Assembly: GCF_900636475.1 (NCBI RefSeq)
Contig: NZ_LR134283.1
Location: 1,798,001-1,862,000 of the forward strand
From: Streptococcus anginosus
GTDB lineage: Bacteria > Bacillota > Bacilli > Lactobacillales > Streptococcaceae
Length of the DNA: 64,000 bases
Reading direction: 5' to 3'
How positions within the stretch are numbered: the stretch's first letter is position 1; every line of letters begins with the position of its first letter. Positions 26,156 through 35,777 of the stretch are shown piece after piece. Made by a program: the position numbers and the translations under genes. The notes under the pieces were generated by a model. It did not search any database and was not told where the DNA came from. It saw only the letters and a program-made list of their open reading frames with translations.

Positions 26156-27085
26156 TTATTTGCTAAGACCTTCTGAAATCTTATCTAAGTTCCATTTCAT
26201 CATATCGTAGTAGCTATCTCCTTTTTCACCTTTTTCAGCGATTGAATCAGTGAAAATCTTGGCATAAATTGGAATTTTTGTATCTTTTGAAACAGTCTTC
26301 ATTGGACGGTCATCAACACTACTTTCAACAAAGAGTGATGGCACTTTTGTTTTACGAAGTTTTTCAACCAATGTTTTGATTTGGTCTGGAGTTCCTTCTT
26401 CTTCTGTGTTGATTTCCCAGATGTAAGCAGATGGCACGCCGTAGGCTTTAGAGAAGTATTTGAAGCAACCTTCGCTGGTAACAATCATTTTCTTTTCAGC
26501 AGGAATGTTGTTGAATTTTGCTTTTGCTTCCTTGTCTAATGATTCGAGTTTTGCAGTGTAGGCTTTCAAATTCTTTTCGTAAGTTTCTTTATTTTTAGGA
26601 TCTTTTTCAATCAACCGTTTTGCAATATTTTTTGCATAGATAACTCCGTTTTCAAGATTGAGCCAAGCGTGTGGGTCTTCTTTTCCTTTTTCGCTTTGAC
26701 CTTCAAGATAGATGACCTCAACACCGTCACTTACAGCATAGTAATCTTTGTTTTCAGTCTTTTTCGCATTTTTAACTAATTTTGTAAACCAAGCATTTCC
26801 GCCGGTTTCCAAATTGATACCATTGTAGAAAATCAAATCAGCTTTTGATGTTTTTTTCACATCTTCTGGTAATGGTTCGTATTCATGTGGATCTTTTCCG
26901 ACAGGAACGATACTGTGCAGATTGATTTTATCACCGGCGATATTTTTTGTAATATCAGCGATGATCGAGTTGGTAGCAACAACATTCAATTTTGAATTCT
27001 TGGTAGAAGTTCCTTTTTGACCAGCGCAGGCAAAGAGTCCTACGACAGCCAAAAACAGAACGGCGATAAAACCTAATTTTTTCAT
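26156..27085 (-). CDS. Manganese-type ABC transporter lipoprotein (PsaA/ScaA/SsaB family)
   Basis: 309 residues. Lipobox LFAC with the acylated Cys20 after a hydrophobic signal. Cluster A-1 (ZnuA/LraI) fold with metal ligands in [16 protein letters not shown], and later SEGCFKY and a C-terminal Asp. It captures Mn2+ (possibly Zn2+ or Fe2+) outside the cell and passes it to the permease. Members have also been called adhesins. Third gene of the operon ATPase-permease-lipoprotein; no tpx gene follows, unlike in pneumococcus. Confidence 0.9.
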   Translation of the reverse strand: MKKLGFIAVLFLAVVGLFACAGQKGTSTKNSKLNVVATNSIIADITKNIAGDKINLHSIVPVGKDPHEYEPLPEDVKKTSKADLIFYNGINLETGGNAWFTKLVKNAKKTENKDYYAVSDGVEVIYLEGQSEKGKEDPHAWLNLENGVIYAKNIAKRLIEKDPKNKETYEKNLKAYTAKLESLDKEAKAKFNNIPAEKKMIVTSEGCFKYFSKAYGVPSAYIWEINTEEEGTPDQIKTLVEKLRKTKVPSLFVESSVDDRPMKTVSKDTKIPIYAKIFTDSIAEKGEKGDSYYDMMKWNLDKISEGLSK

Positions 27086-27119
27086 ATAAGGTTCTCCTTT
27101 AATAAATGAAATACTAATT

Positions 27120-27968
27120 TTATTTTAGCTTGGGTTTATTTTTTAGTTTGTTAAATCGTTGTTTTGGAGCGATAAAGAAACTAATGGCAAAGATAATGGC
27201 AGATGTCAGTACAATACTTGAGCCGGCCGCAACATTAAAGGTATAGCCAATGAAGAGTCCTAAGACAGATGCAATTGCCCCCAAGCTAGAAGACAAGATA
27301 ATCATTGTTTTAAGACTGTTAGCGTAAAGATAAGCCGTAGCAGCAGGTGTAATCAGCATGGCAACAATCAAAATTGTTCCCACGCTTTGCATAGCTGTAA
27401 CTGCAACCAGCGTCAAGAGAATCATTAAGAGATAATGATAAAAGTTGACTGGCATCCCCATCGCTTTTGCCAGAAGTGGATCGAAAGATGTAATCAATAA
27501 TTCTTTGAAGAACATTCCAATGACAATCAGGACAGCGATTCCGACACCGATTGTAATCCACATGTCGATGTCTTGTACGGCCAAGATATTCCCAAAAAGA
27601 ATATGGAAAAGGTCAGTTGAACTATTCGCAACCCCGATCAAGATGACTCCAAGAGCTAAAAAGGAGCTAAAAGTTATTCCAATGGCAGTATCACTTTTGA
27701 TAATTGAATTCCCTTTAATATAAGTAATAATGACCGAAGCTAAAAGTCCAAAAACAATGGCTCCGATAAAGAAGTTGATTCCTAAAATAAAGGAGAGTGC
27801 AACTCCTGGCAAGACTGCGTGTGAAATGGCATCGCCCATCAAGGACATGCCTCTTAGGATAATGAAGCAGCCAACTGCTCCAGCAACAATCCCGATGACA
27901 ATGGCCGTAATCAGTGCATTTTGTAGAAAATGGAAATTTTGTAGTCCATCAATAAATTCTGAAAACAT
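27120..27968 (-). CDS. Manganese-type ABC transporter permease (PsaC/ScaB family)
   Basis: 282 residues from ATG 27966-27968, which has GGAGG eight bases upstream; a start 15 bases further up has none. ABC-3 family membrane protein with about eight to nine helices and the cytoplasmic coupling stretch typical of ZnuB/MntB. Overlap-free junction of about one base with the ATPase gene. Partner of the lipoprotein and ATPase. Confidence 0.9.
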   Translation of the reverse strand: MFSEFIDGLQNFHFLQNALITAIVIGIVAGAVGCFIILRGMSLMGDAISHAVLPGVALSFILGINFFIGAIVFGLLASVIITYIKGNSIIKSDTAIGITFSSFLALGVILIGVANSSTDLFHILFGNILAVQDIDMWITIGVGIAVLIVIGMFFKELLITSFDPLLAKAMGMPVNFYHYLLMILLTLVAVTAMQSVGTILIVAMLITPAATAYLYANSLKTMIILSSSLGAIASVLGLFIGYTFNVAAGSSIVLTSAIIFAISFFIAPKQRFNKLKNKPKLK

Positions 27969-27969
27969 A

Positions 27970-28689
27970 TTAGAGACCTCCATTCACAAAAAGCTGAGAG
28001 CCATAGGCTTTTTTCAAGTTTTCTTCTGTGAAAGTTGATGAAGTTTCCCCAATGGCAATGAGTTCTTTATTCAAAATTAAAACTTGATCAAAGTAATGTG
28101 GGACTTTTCCTAAGTCATGGTGGACGATGAGAATCGTTTTTCCTTGTTCTTTTAGATTGCGTAGCGTTGTCATGATAATTTCTTCGCTGATTGAATCAAT
28201 CCCGACAAATGGTTCATCTAGAAAGATACAGTCTGCTTCTTGTACCAGACAGCGCGCAATCAAGACCCGTTGAAATTGCCCTCCTGATAATTGGCTGATT
28301 TGGCGTTCAGCATAATCCTCTAAGCCGACAATGCGCAGCGCATTTGTCACCTTGTCCCAGTCTGTGCTTTTTAGTCTGTGAAACAATTTCACTTTTGGAT
28401 ACAGTCCAAGCGACACACATTCTTTTACTTTGATAGGAAAGTTGTAATCAATGTGAACTTTTTGTTCCACATAAGCTACATGGCTAAGTACTTTTGAGAA
28501 TTCTTTATCATCAAGATAAGTTTGTCCAGCGTGGTCAATGATGCCCAACATCCCTTTTAAAAGGGTGGATTTGCCAGCTCCGTTTGGACCGATAACTCCC
28601 ATGATAGTTGGGCCTTGGATTTCCAAAGAAATCTGATTGAGAGCAAGTGTCTCCTGATAAGAGACACTTAAATTTTCGATACGTATCAT
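27970..28689 (-). CDS. Manganese-type ABC transporter ATPase (PsaB/ScaC family)
   Basis: 239 residues. Walker [10 protein letters not shown], signature LSGGQFQR, Walker B CIFLDEP, and H-loop VHHDLG. First gene of the operon, transcribed from the metalloregulated promoter at 28710-28738. It powers import through the permease. Confidence 0.92.
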   Translation of the reverse strand: MIRIENLSVSYQETLALNQISLEIQGPTIMGVIGPNGAGKSTLLKGMLGIIDHAGQTYLDDKEFSKVLSHVAYVEQKVHIDYNFPIKVKECVSLGLYPKVKLFHRLKSTDWDKVTNALRIVGLEDYAERQISQLSGGQFQRVLIARCLVQEADCIFLDEPFVGIDSISEEIIMTTLRNLKEQGKTILIVHHDLGKVPHYFDQVLILNKELIAIGETSSTFTEENLKKAYGSQLFVNGGL

Positions 28690-28709
28690 TTTTATACACC
28701 CCTACTGTT

Positions 28710-28738
28710 AATATACATTAAAATAAAAATTAAGTCAA
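28710..28738 (-). promoter_or_regulatory. Promoter of the metal ABC operon
   Basis: On the minus strand: -35 TTGACT (28733-28738), 17-base spacer, -10 TATATT (28710-28715). The operator palindrome covers the -35. Confidence 0.8.
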
Positions 28739-28748
28739 GTTAATTTTT
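28725..28748 (-). promoter_or_regulatory. Metalloregulator operator (ScaR/SloR/PsaR-type palindrome)
   Basis: Arms AAAAATTAA and TTAATTTTT are perfect inverse copies (9 bp each) around the hexamer GTCAAG. It overlaps the -35 element, as expected for Mn-dependent repression by the regulator encoded at 25354. Confidence 0.8.
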
Positions 28749-28865
28749 AGAATTTTTAAGAAAAATCAGAAGCAAGGTTTGCCAGAAAACTCCCTTTTGA
28801 TAAAAGTTTGATTATTCAGAACTTTTTTGATAGGATTAAGATAAAACAATGAAAGCGAGAACAAG

Positions 28866-30761
28866 ATGACACGTTTACAAGATGATTTTTTTGACTATGT
28901 TAATGGTGAATGGGAAAAAACAGCAGTTATTCCTGATGACAAGCCTATGACAGGTGGATTTATGGATCTGGATCAAGATATTGAAAAATTGATGCTAGCT
29001 ACAACTGATAAATGGTTAGCAGGTCAAGATGTACCGGATGATCCAATCTTGCAAAATTTTGTGAAATACCATCGTTTGGTGGCAGATTTTGACGGACGGG
29101 AACAAGCAGGAGTTGCTCCAGCGATGCCGCTTGTGGAAGAATATAAAGCGCTTGGCTCTTTTAAGGAATTTGCAGATAAGATTGCTGAATATGAAATGGC
29201 TGGAAAGCCAAATTTCTTTACTTTTGATGTTGCTCCAGACTTTATGAATGCGCAAATGAATGTTCTCTGGGCCGATGCGCCTGGAATCATTTTGCCAGAT
29301 ACAACCTACTATGAAGAAGGAAATGAAAAAGGCAAGGAATTGCTGGCAATCTGGCGGAAAATGCAGGAAGAATTGTTGCCTAAATTTGGCTTTTCGGCAG
29401 AGGAAACAAAAGATATTTTGGATAAATATCTGGAATTGGATGCTAAATTAGCCAAGTATGTCCTCTCTAATGAAGAAAGTTCAGAATATGTGAAATTGTA
29501 TCATCCTTACGATTGGGCAGAGTTCACGAAGCTAGCTCCAGAATTGCCACTTGATGCGATTTTTACAGAGATTTTGGGACAAATCCCAGACAAGGTGATT
29601 GTTCCGCAAGAGCGCTTCTGGAAAGAGTTTGCGGCGGAATATTATTCAGAAAAGAATTGGGAGCATTTGCATGCGGCACTGAAGTTATTCTCTACTGGAG
29701 CATGGACTTCTTTGCTCACTGAAGAAATTCGTGTCCTTTCAGGTACCTATGCACGCGCTATCTCAGGTGTTCCAGAACCTCGTCCAAAAGAAAAGGCAGC
29801 TTACCAGCTAGCGCAAGGTCCATATAACCAAGCACTTGGTTTGTGGTATGCGGGAGAAAAATTCTCACCTGAAGCAAAAGCAGATGTAGAGCACAAAGTT
29901 GCTGCTATGATTGATGTTTATAAGTCGCGTCTGGAAACGGCGGATTGGCTCGCTAAGGAAACACGTGACAAAGCGATTGTCAAGCTCAATGTCATCACAC
30001 CGCATATCGGCTATCCAGAGAAATTGCCAGAAACCTATGAGAAAAAAGTGATTGATGAGAATTTGAGCTTAGTTGAAAATACTCGAAACTTAGCAAAAAT
30101 TTCTATTGCGCATACATGGAGCAAGTGGAACAAGGAAGTGGATCGCAGTGAATGGCACATGCCAGCTCATATGGTCAACGCGTATTATGACCCACAGCAA
30201 AATCAAATTGTGTTCCCAGCAGCTATTCTCCAAGCGCCATTTTATGATTTACATCAATCTTCATCAGCCAACTATGGCGGTATCGGTGCGGTGATTGCTC
30301 ATGAAATTTCTCATGCCTTTGACTCAAATGGAGCTTCATTTGACGAACACGGAAGTTTGAACAATTGGTGGAAGCTAGAAGATTACGAGGCCTTTCAAGC
30401 ACGTACTCAAAAGGTGATTGAGCAATTTGACGGACAGGATTCTTACGGTGCTAAAGTCAATGGGAAACTAACTGTTTCAGAAAATATTGCAGACCTTGGT
30501 GGTATTGCGGCAGCACTGGAAGCCGCTAAGAAAGAAGCAGACTTCTCTGCAGAAGAATTCTTTACTAATTTTGCCCGTATCTGGCGCATGAAAGCTCGTC
30601 CAGAATACATGCAAATGTTAGCCAGCGTGGACGTGCATGCTCCCGGCAAACTTCGGACAAATGTTCAATTGCCAAACTTTGATGATTTCTTTACGACTTT
30701 TGATGTTAAAGAAGGCGATGGCATGTGGCGCAAACCAGAAGACCGCGTGATTATTTGGTAA
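28866..30761 (+). CDS. pepO: Endopeptidase PepO, M13 (neprilysin) family
   Basis: 631 residues. Zinc motif HEISH at residues 479-483 (AHEISHAFDSNGA) and downstream ENIADLGG with the third ligand. No signal peptide, as usual for streptococcal PepO. It cleaves oligopeptides and, in some species, host proteins. Divergent from the metal ABC operon, the typical order. A cre-like TGAAAGCGAGAACA (one mismatch) at 28850-28863 overlaps its ribosome-site region; weak evidence. Its terminator is split by the IS at 30791. Confidence 0.93.
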   Translation: MTRLQDDFFDYVNGEWEKTAVIPDDKPMTGGFMDLDQDIEKLMLATTDKWLAGQDVPDDPILQNFVKYHRLVADFDGREQAGVAPAMPLVEEYKALGSFKEFADKIAEYEMAGKPNFFTFDVAPDFMNAQMNVLWADAPGIILPDTTYYEEGNEKGKELLAIWRKMQEELLPKFGFSAEETKDILDKYLELDAKLAKYVLSNEESSEYVKLYHPYDWAEFTKLAPELPLDAIFTEILGQIPDKVIVPQERFWKEFAAEYYSEKNWEHLHAALKLFSTGAWTSLLTEEIRVLSGTYARAISGVPEPRPKEKAAYQLAQGPYNQALGLWYAGEKFSPEAKADVEHKVAAMIDVYKSRLETADWLAKETRDKAIVKLNVITPHIGYPEKLPETYEKKVIDENLSLVENTRNLAKISIAHTWSKWNKEVDRSEWHMPAHMVNAYYDPQQNQIVFPAAILQAPFYDLHQSSSANYGGIGAVIAHEISHAFDSNGASFDEHGSLNNWWKLEDYEAFQARTQKVIEQFDGQDSYGAKVNGKLTVSENIADLGGIAAALEAAKKEADFSAEEFFTNFARIWRMKARPEYMQMLASVDVHAPGKLRTNVQLPNFDDFFTTFDVKEGDGMWRKPEDRVIIW

Positions 30762-30776
30762 TGGTTCACTTTACTT

Positions 30777-30788
30777 AAAACCAGTTGG
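30777..30788 (+). terminator. Left half of a terminator split by the second IS
   Basis: AAAACCAGTTGG here pairs with CCAGCTGTTTT at 32046-32056 beyond the IS (one bulge, one G-T). Removing the IS and one GAA copy rebuilds a compact hairpin with a T-run, evidently the pepO terminator. Confidence 0.65.
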
Positions 30789-30869
30789 AAGGCACTAGCC
30801 CCATAAAATGAGACACAAGAAAAACTCTCCTGTTGAAATCTAGTAAACTAGAAACAGGAGTGTTTTGTT

Positions 30870-31163
30870 ATGGTCAAAAAAGCGTATTCGGTAGAAACTA
30901 AGTTAGCCTGTATAGAAATGAAGAAAGCAGGTAAGTCCAATAAGGTTATCATGGAGACTCTGGGCATCAAAAATGTTAGTCAGGTCAAAACCTGGTGGCG
31001 ATGGTATCAGAATGATGAACTGCACCGTTTCCACCAACCTGTGGGGAAACAATATACCTACGGTAAAGGAATGGAACAGCTATCTGAAGTGGAACAACTA
31101 CGCCTACTACAGGTGGAATTGCTAAAAAAGTATCGGAGCTTGGTAAGGTCATTGACACAGTAA
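30870..31163 (+). CDS. IS3-family OrfA
   Basis: 97 residues, helix-turn-helix domain (MVKKAYSVETKLACIEMKKA, then VIMETLGIKNVSQVKTWWRW). Overlaps orfB at a slippery A-AAA-AAG heptamer (31124-31130), the usual IS3 programmed -1 frameshift. Intact as a frame. Confidence 0.8.
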   Translation: MVKKAYSVETKLACIEMKKAGKSNKVIMETLGIKNVSQVKTWWRWYQNDELHRFHQPVGKQYTYGKGMEQLSEVEQLRLLQVELLKKYRSLVRSLTQ

Positions 31164-31978
31164 GTCTTATCAAGCTGGTGGAAGAATACAAAAACGTCTG
31201 CCCAGTATCCGTCATTCTGGACTGTTTCGGTATCAAACGATCCACTTTCTACCGTTGGAAAGCAGAAGGTGAAAAACCTAAGAAAAGGGACGAGGTTGTA
31301 GAAAAAATAGAGCGAATCTGTATGGAAAATCAGTTTATCTACGGCTATCGTACCATCACTCGATTGCTTTAGAAAATTCATGGACTAGTTGTCAATCATA
31401 AGAAAGTTTATCGTATCATGAAGGAGAATGGTTGGCTCTGTCGTGCCCGTCCTAAGAAGGTGCCAAATCTAGGTAAGCCCTACTATGTAACAGAGAATAA
31501 GCTAGACCGTGATTTTAAAGCAGAAAAGTCACTGGAGAAGCTAGTCACAGACATGACCTACCTCTACTTTGGAAACTGTAAACTCTACCTTTCCTCTATC
31601 ATGGATCTCTATAATCGTGAAATTGTGGCTTATACCATCTCATATTGTCAGGATACGGACTTTGTGTTGGATACTTTGAACCAACTGAATGTGTCTCAAG
31701 GAGCGCTCTTGCACAGCGATCAGGGCTCTGTCTACACCTCAAAAGCATATTACCAGGCTTGCACAGAAAAAGACATTATCCGCTCTATGTCCCGTAAGGG
31801 AACACCAGCGGATAATGCCTGTATCGAATGGTTTCATTCTGTCCTAAAGTCTGAAACCTTCTATCTCCATAACTGGAGAAACTTAACCAAAGATAGTAGA
31901 ACAGATATTGTTAATCTTACATCATATTTTATAATGAAACTAGAATTCAACAGAGATGAAACGACCGGTCTCCTGTAG
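31124..31978 (+). pseudogene. IS3-family OrfB, broken
   Basis: From the frameshift site it reads KVSELGKVIDTVSLIKLVEE and on through the integrase core (TDMTYLYF, HSDQGSVY, NACIEWFHSVLKSE). An in-frame TAG at 31370-31372 splits it. Near 31905-31935 the frame changes, so the normal ending (FYNETRIQQ, then SPVDYRKRA in another frame) is lost, with a further TGA in that frame. At least three lesions: the element cannot make its own transposase. Confidence 0.85.
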
Positions 31979-32155
31979 ATTACAGAAAACGGGCCGCCTA
32001 AAAAAGGGGGCTTCTGTCCCATTATTGGGGTGCAGTACCGAATGACCAGCTGTTTTTTTGTGTTTGAGAATATAGAAACAGACTTTCCTTAATTATGCCT
32101 TTTAAAATCGCCTAAAAATGGTATAATAATAACATCACAAAATTGGAGTGAATCA

Positions 32156-34660
32156 ATGACTTTTTATAATCACAAATCAATTGAAAAAAAATGGCAAAAT
32201 TATTGGGCGGAAAATCATACGTTTAAAACAGGAACAGACGATGATAAACCAAATTTTTATGCGTTGGATATGTTCCCTTACCCGTCTGGAGCTGGTCTTC
32301 ACGTAGGACACCCAGAAGGCTATACGGCGACTGATATTCTTAGCCGCTACAAACGTGCTCAAGGCTACAACGTTCTTCACCCAATGGGCTGGGATGCTTT
32401 CGGACTTCCTGCCGAGCAATACGCAATGGATACAGGTAATGACCCTGCTGAATTCACGGCGGAAAATATTGCCAACTTCAAACGCCAAATCAATGCACTG
32501 GGTTTCTCTTATGACTGGGATCGTGAAGTGAACACAACGGATCCTAACTACTACAAATGGACTCAGTGGATTTTCACAAAATTATATGAAAAAGGGTTGG
32601 CATACGAAGCTGAAGTGCCAGTTAACTGGGTTGAAGAACTAGGTACAGCCATCGCTAACGAAGAAGTGCTTCCTGACGGAACATCTGAACGTGGTGGTTA
32701 CCCAGTTGTTCGTAAACCAATGCGCCAATGGATGCTGAAAATCACAGCTTATGCTGAACGTCTGCTCGAAGATTTAGAAGACCTTGATTGGCCAGAGTCT
32801 ATCAAGGACATGCAGCGTAACTGGATTGGTAAATCAACTGGTGCCAATGTTACCTTTAAAATTAAGGATACTGATAAAGATTTCACTGTCTTTACCACTC
32901 GCCCAGATACCCTCTTTGGTGCGACTTATGCTGTTTTAGCGCCTGAACACCCACTTGTTGATGTGATTACAACACCAGAACAAGCGCAAGCTGTTGCTGA
33001 CTACAAACATCAAGCAAGCCTTAAATCTGACCTTGCTCGTACAGACCTTGCTAAAGAAAAAACAGGTGTCTGGACTGGTAGCTATGCCATTAATCCAGTA
33101 AATGGCAAGGAAATCCCAATCTGGATTGCAGACTATGTTCTTGTAAGCTACGGTACTGGTGCTATCATGGCGGTTCCTGCTCACGATACACGTGACTGGG
33201 AATTTGCCAAGCAATTTCATTTGGAAATCATTCCAGTTCTTGAAGGCGGAAATGTTGAGGAAGGAGCTTTCACAGAAGACGGTCTTCACATCAATTCTGG
33301 CTTCTTAGACGGCCTTGATAAAGCACAAGCTATCGATAAAATGGTTGACTGGCTGGAAGCAGAAGGCGTTGGTAACAAGAAAGTGACTTACCGCTTGCGT
33401 GACTGGCTCTTCTCACGTCAACGTTATTGGGGTGAACCAATCCCAATCATCCATTGGGAAGACGGCACAACAACAGCTGTTCCAGAAGAGCAATTGCCGC
33501 TTGTATTGCCAGTAACCAAAGACATCAAACCTTCAGGTACAGGTGAAAGCCCACTTGCTAACTTGACCGATTGGCTGGAAGTGACGCGTGAAGATGGGAT
33601 GAAAGGTCGCCGTGAAACAAACACAATGCCACAATGGGCAGGCTCTAGCTGGTATTATCTTCGCTATATCGACCCACACAACGATGAAAAATTAGCTGAT
33701 GAAGAATTACTCAAGGCTTGGCTGCCGGTTGACATTTACATTGGTGGTGCAGAACATGCAGTGCTTCACCTTCTTTATGCTCGTTTCTGGCACAAATTCC
33801 TTTATGATTTAGGTGTCGTTTCAACCAAAGAACCATTCCAAAGACTCTTTAACCAAGGGATGATTTTAGGAACAAGCTACCGCGACCACCGTGGTGCACT
33901 TGTGGCAACTGATAAAGTTGAAAAACGTGATGGTTCATTCTTCCACATTGAAACTGGTGAAGAACTTGAACAAGCACCAGCGAAAATGTCTAAATCACTA
34001 AAAAACGTTGTGAACCCTGACGATGTGGTTGAACGTTATGGTGCAGACACACTTCGAGTGTACGAAATGTTCATGGGACCACTTGATGCCTCAATCGCAT
34101 GGTCTGAAGAAGGTCTTGAAGGCTCACGTAAATTCCTCGACCGCGTCTATCGCTTGTTGACAACAAAAGAAATTGTTGCAGAAAACAGTGGCGCACTTGA
34201 TAAAGTCTACAACCAGACAGTCAAGGCAGTGACCGAGCAGCTTGAGGAACTCAAGTTTAACACAGCCATTGCTCAATTGATGGTATTCGTCAACGCTGCC
34301 AATAAAGAAGACAAACTCTTTGTTGGCTACGCTAAAGGTTTTGTACAATTGTTAGCACCATTTGCACCACACCTTTCTGAAGAATTGTGGCAAACATTGA
34401 CACAATCAGGTGAATCAATTTCATACGTTCCTTGGCCAACATGGGATGAAGCAAAACTCGTTGAAGATGAGGTTGAAATTGTCGTGCAAATCAAGGGGAA
34501 GGTTCGTGCGAAACTTGTGGTCGCAAAAGACTCAAGCCGTGAAGAGCTTGAAAAGCTTGCCCTTACCAATGAAAAAATCCAGTCTGAAATCGCTGAAAAA
34601 CAAGTGGTTAAGGTGATTGTAGTCCCTAACAAACTTGTTAATATTGTTGTCAAGTCATAG
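32156..34660 (+). CDS. leuS: Leucyl-tRNA synthetase
   Basis: 834 residues, class Ia. HIGH-type motif [14 protein letters not shown] (about residues 44-57), the CP1 editing domain, KMSKS in AKMSKSLKN (about residue 611), and the anticodon-binding and C-terminal domains. Charges tRNA-Leu. A -10 TATAAT lies near 32119. I see no T-box leader in the short upstream region, which is bounded by the IS. Confidence 0.96.
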   Translation: MTFYNHKSIEKKWQNYWAENHTFKTGTDDDKPNFYALDMFPYPSGAGLHVGHPEGYTATDILSRYKRAQGYNVLHPMGWDAFGLPAEQYAMDTGNDPAEFTAENIANFKRQINALGFSYDWDREVNTTDPNYYKWTQWIFTKLYEKGLAYEAEVPVNWVEELGTAIANEEVLPDGTSERGGYPVVRKPMRQWMLKITAYAERLLEDLEDLDWPESIKDMQRNWIGKSTGANVTFKIKDTDKDFTVFTTRPDTLFGATYAVLAPEHPLVDVITTPEQAQAVADYKHQASLKSDLARTDLAKEKTGVWTGSYAINPVNGKEIPIWIADYVLVSYGTGAIMAVPAHDTRDWEFAKQFHLEIIPVLEGGNVEEGAFTEDGLHINSGFLDGLDKAQAIDKMVDWLEAEGVGNKKVTYRLRDWLFSRQRYWGEPIPIIHWEDGTTTAVPEEQLPLVLPVTKDIKPSGTGESPLANLTDWLEVTREDGMKGRRETNTMPQWAGSSWYYLRYIDPHNDEKLADEELLKAWLPVDIYIGGAEHAVLHLLYARFWHKFLYDLGVVSTKEPFQRLFNQGMILGTSYRDHRGALVATDKVEKRDGSFFHIETGEELEQAPAKMSKSLKNVVNPDDVVERYGADTLRVYEMFMGPLDASIAWSEEGLEGSRKFLDRVYRLLTTKEIVAENSGALDKVYNQTVKAVTEQLEELKFNTAIAQLMVFVNAANKEDKLFVGYAKGFVQLLAPFAPHLSEELWQTLTQSGESISYVPWPTWDEAKLVEDEVEIVVQIKGKVRAKLVVAKDSSREELEKLALTNEKIQSEIAEKQVVKVIVVPNKLVNIVVKS

Positions 34661-34753
34661 GTTCTGTTAGCCTTATCTGCAACCTTCAATAACGTTTCAA
34701 GCTGTTGGAGCTACCTAAATTGGTGAATATTGTTGCGAAATAAAAGAAAAATG

Positions 34754-34784
34754 AGGATTCTGATAACATTTGGAATCCTTTTTT
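34754..34784 (+). terminator. Terminator downstream of leuS
   Basis: AGGATTC / GAATCCT stem with a 12-base loop and T6. Confidence 0.75.
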
Positions 34785-34826
34785 GCTACCTCTAAAAAAT
34801 TTAATTCACTTTTTTTCATTTTCCTC

Positions 34827-34857
34827 TTGACATGGAACTCGTTCCAGATTGTACAAT
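34827..34857 (+). promoter_or_regulatory. Promoter with LacI-type operator before the HAD gene
   Basis: -35 TTGACA (34827-34832) and -10 TACAAT (34852-34857) with a long 19-base spacer. The spacer contains TGGAAC-TC-GTTCCA (34833-34846), a perfect dyad of the kind bound by LacI-family proteins. The regulator encoded second in this operon (35778) is the obvious candidate, giving autoregulation. Confidence 0.7.
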
Positions 34858-34933
34858 GAAGTCAAGCTAGCGAAGAAATAAGATTTGAACTCGGAGTGGA
34901 GCGCAAATCCATAAAGAAAAGGAGAGAAAAATC

Positions 34934-35752
34934 ATGCAAACAAGAACGATTAAACGTATTTTTACTGATATGGATGGGGCGCTTTTAAATTCAAAGGGGC
35001 AAGTTTCCGAAAGGAATGCCAGACGCATTCGCAGAGCAGCTATTCCGATTACGCTGGTCTCTACGCGTGCGCCAATGGAGATGCGTGAGGCTATTGAATT
35101 GTTGGATTTGCAAGTTCCGCAAGTGGGCTTTAATGGTGGTTTAATTTATGAGATTGTCAATCATCAAATTCGTCCGCTGCACATCAAGATTATTTTCAAG
35201 CAGACTGCGGCAACGATTTTACAGGCTGTGCGGCAGCATTTTCCACAGGTCAGTCTCAGTTATTATGACTTGAATCATTGGTATTGTGATACAGTAGATG
35301 AAGGGATTCGTTACGAATACGACTTGACTCATCAGGCACCGACTCAGGTTCATGATGAAGATTGTTTTCTTTCAGCTTGTGATAATCTGTTTAAAATCAT
35401 GATGATTAGCTTTGAAGAGGAAGAAATGCAAGATTTGCAGACTTATCTGAATAGTCTAGGACTAACTAGTGTTACAATTCTGCGTTCTGGTCGGTTTTAT
35501 TTAGAAATCACTAGCAAAGAAGCTCGAAAATCATCAGGGATTGATTACATTAGTTGGAAAGAAAATCTAAAAAAAGAAGAAACGGCTGCCTTTGGTGACG
35601 GTCACAATGACATTCCGATGCTAGAAATGGTTGGTTTTCCGATTGTCATGGCCAATGCCTTTAAGGATGTGAAGGCACATGCTTTTAAAATTACCAAGAG
35701 TAACGATGAGGACGGAGTTGGTTACGGAATTCACAGGTATCTCGTCAGTTAA
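34934..35752 (+). CDS. Cof-type HAD-IIB phosphatase
   Basis: 272 residues. Motif I is FTDMDGALLNSKG, with Ala where DxDGT(L/T) phosphatases nearly always have Thr; the two catalytic Asp are kept. Motif IV GDGHNDIPMLEM is canonical. These enzymes dephosphorylate sugar phosphates, FMN and similar small molecules. 25 bases before the LacI-type regulator, with which it shares a promoter. Whether the Ala reduces activity is open. Confidence 0.85.
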   Translation: MQTRTIKRIFTDMDGALLNSKGQVSERNARRIRRAAIPITLVSTRAPMEMREAIELLDLQVPQVGFNGGLIYEIVNHQIRPLHIKIIFKQTAATILQAVRQHFPQVSLSYYDLNHWYCDTVDEGIRYEYDLTHQAPTQVHDEDCFLSACDNLFKIMMISFEEEEMQDLQTYLNSLGLTSVTILRSGRFYLEITSKEARKSSGIDYISWKENLKKEETAAFGDGHNDIPMLEMVGFPIVMANAFKDVKAHAFKITKSNDEDGVGYGIHRYLVS

Positions 35753-35777
35753 GTGTTGAAAATCAGAAAGGAACTCA

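Larger units (their letters stand above)
30791..32039 (+). mobile_element. IS3-family (IS150 group) insertion sequence, degenerate, with GAA target duplication
   Basis: 1249 bp. Left end GGCACTAGCCCCATAAAATG and right end CCCATTATTGGGGTGCAGTA(CC) are imperfect inverted repeats. GAA occurs immediately outside both ends (30788-30790 and 32040-32042), the 3-bp duplication of IS150-group insertion. orfA plus a -1-frame orfB are recognisable, but orfB has several lesions. A different element from the copy at 14916. Confidence 0.88.

Noticed and set aside
28850..28863. cre-like site TGAAAGCGAGAACA before pepO
   Set aside because: One consensus mismatch at a weak position and overlap with the ribosome-site region; not enough to call a CcpA site, so it is only mentioned under pepO.
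32040..32155. Possible T-box leader before leuS
   Set aside because: Only about 115 bases lie between the IS and leuS, without a T-box sequence, specifier loop or antiterminator.
35312..35319. TACGAATA, an exact cin-box match
   Set aside because: It lies in the middle of the HAD phosphatase coding sequence (codons for RYEY), with no start codon suitably placed downstream; a chance match.
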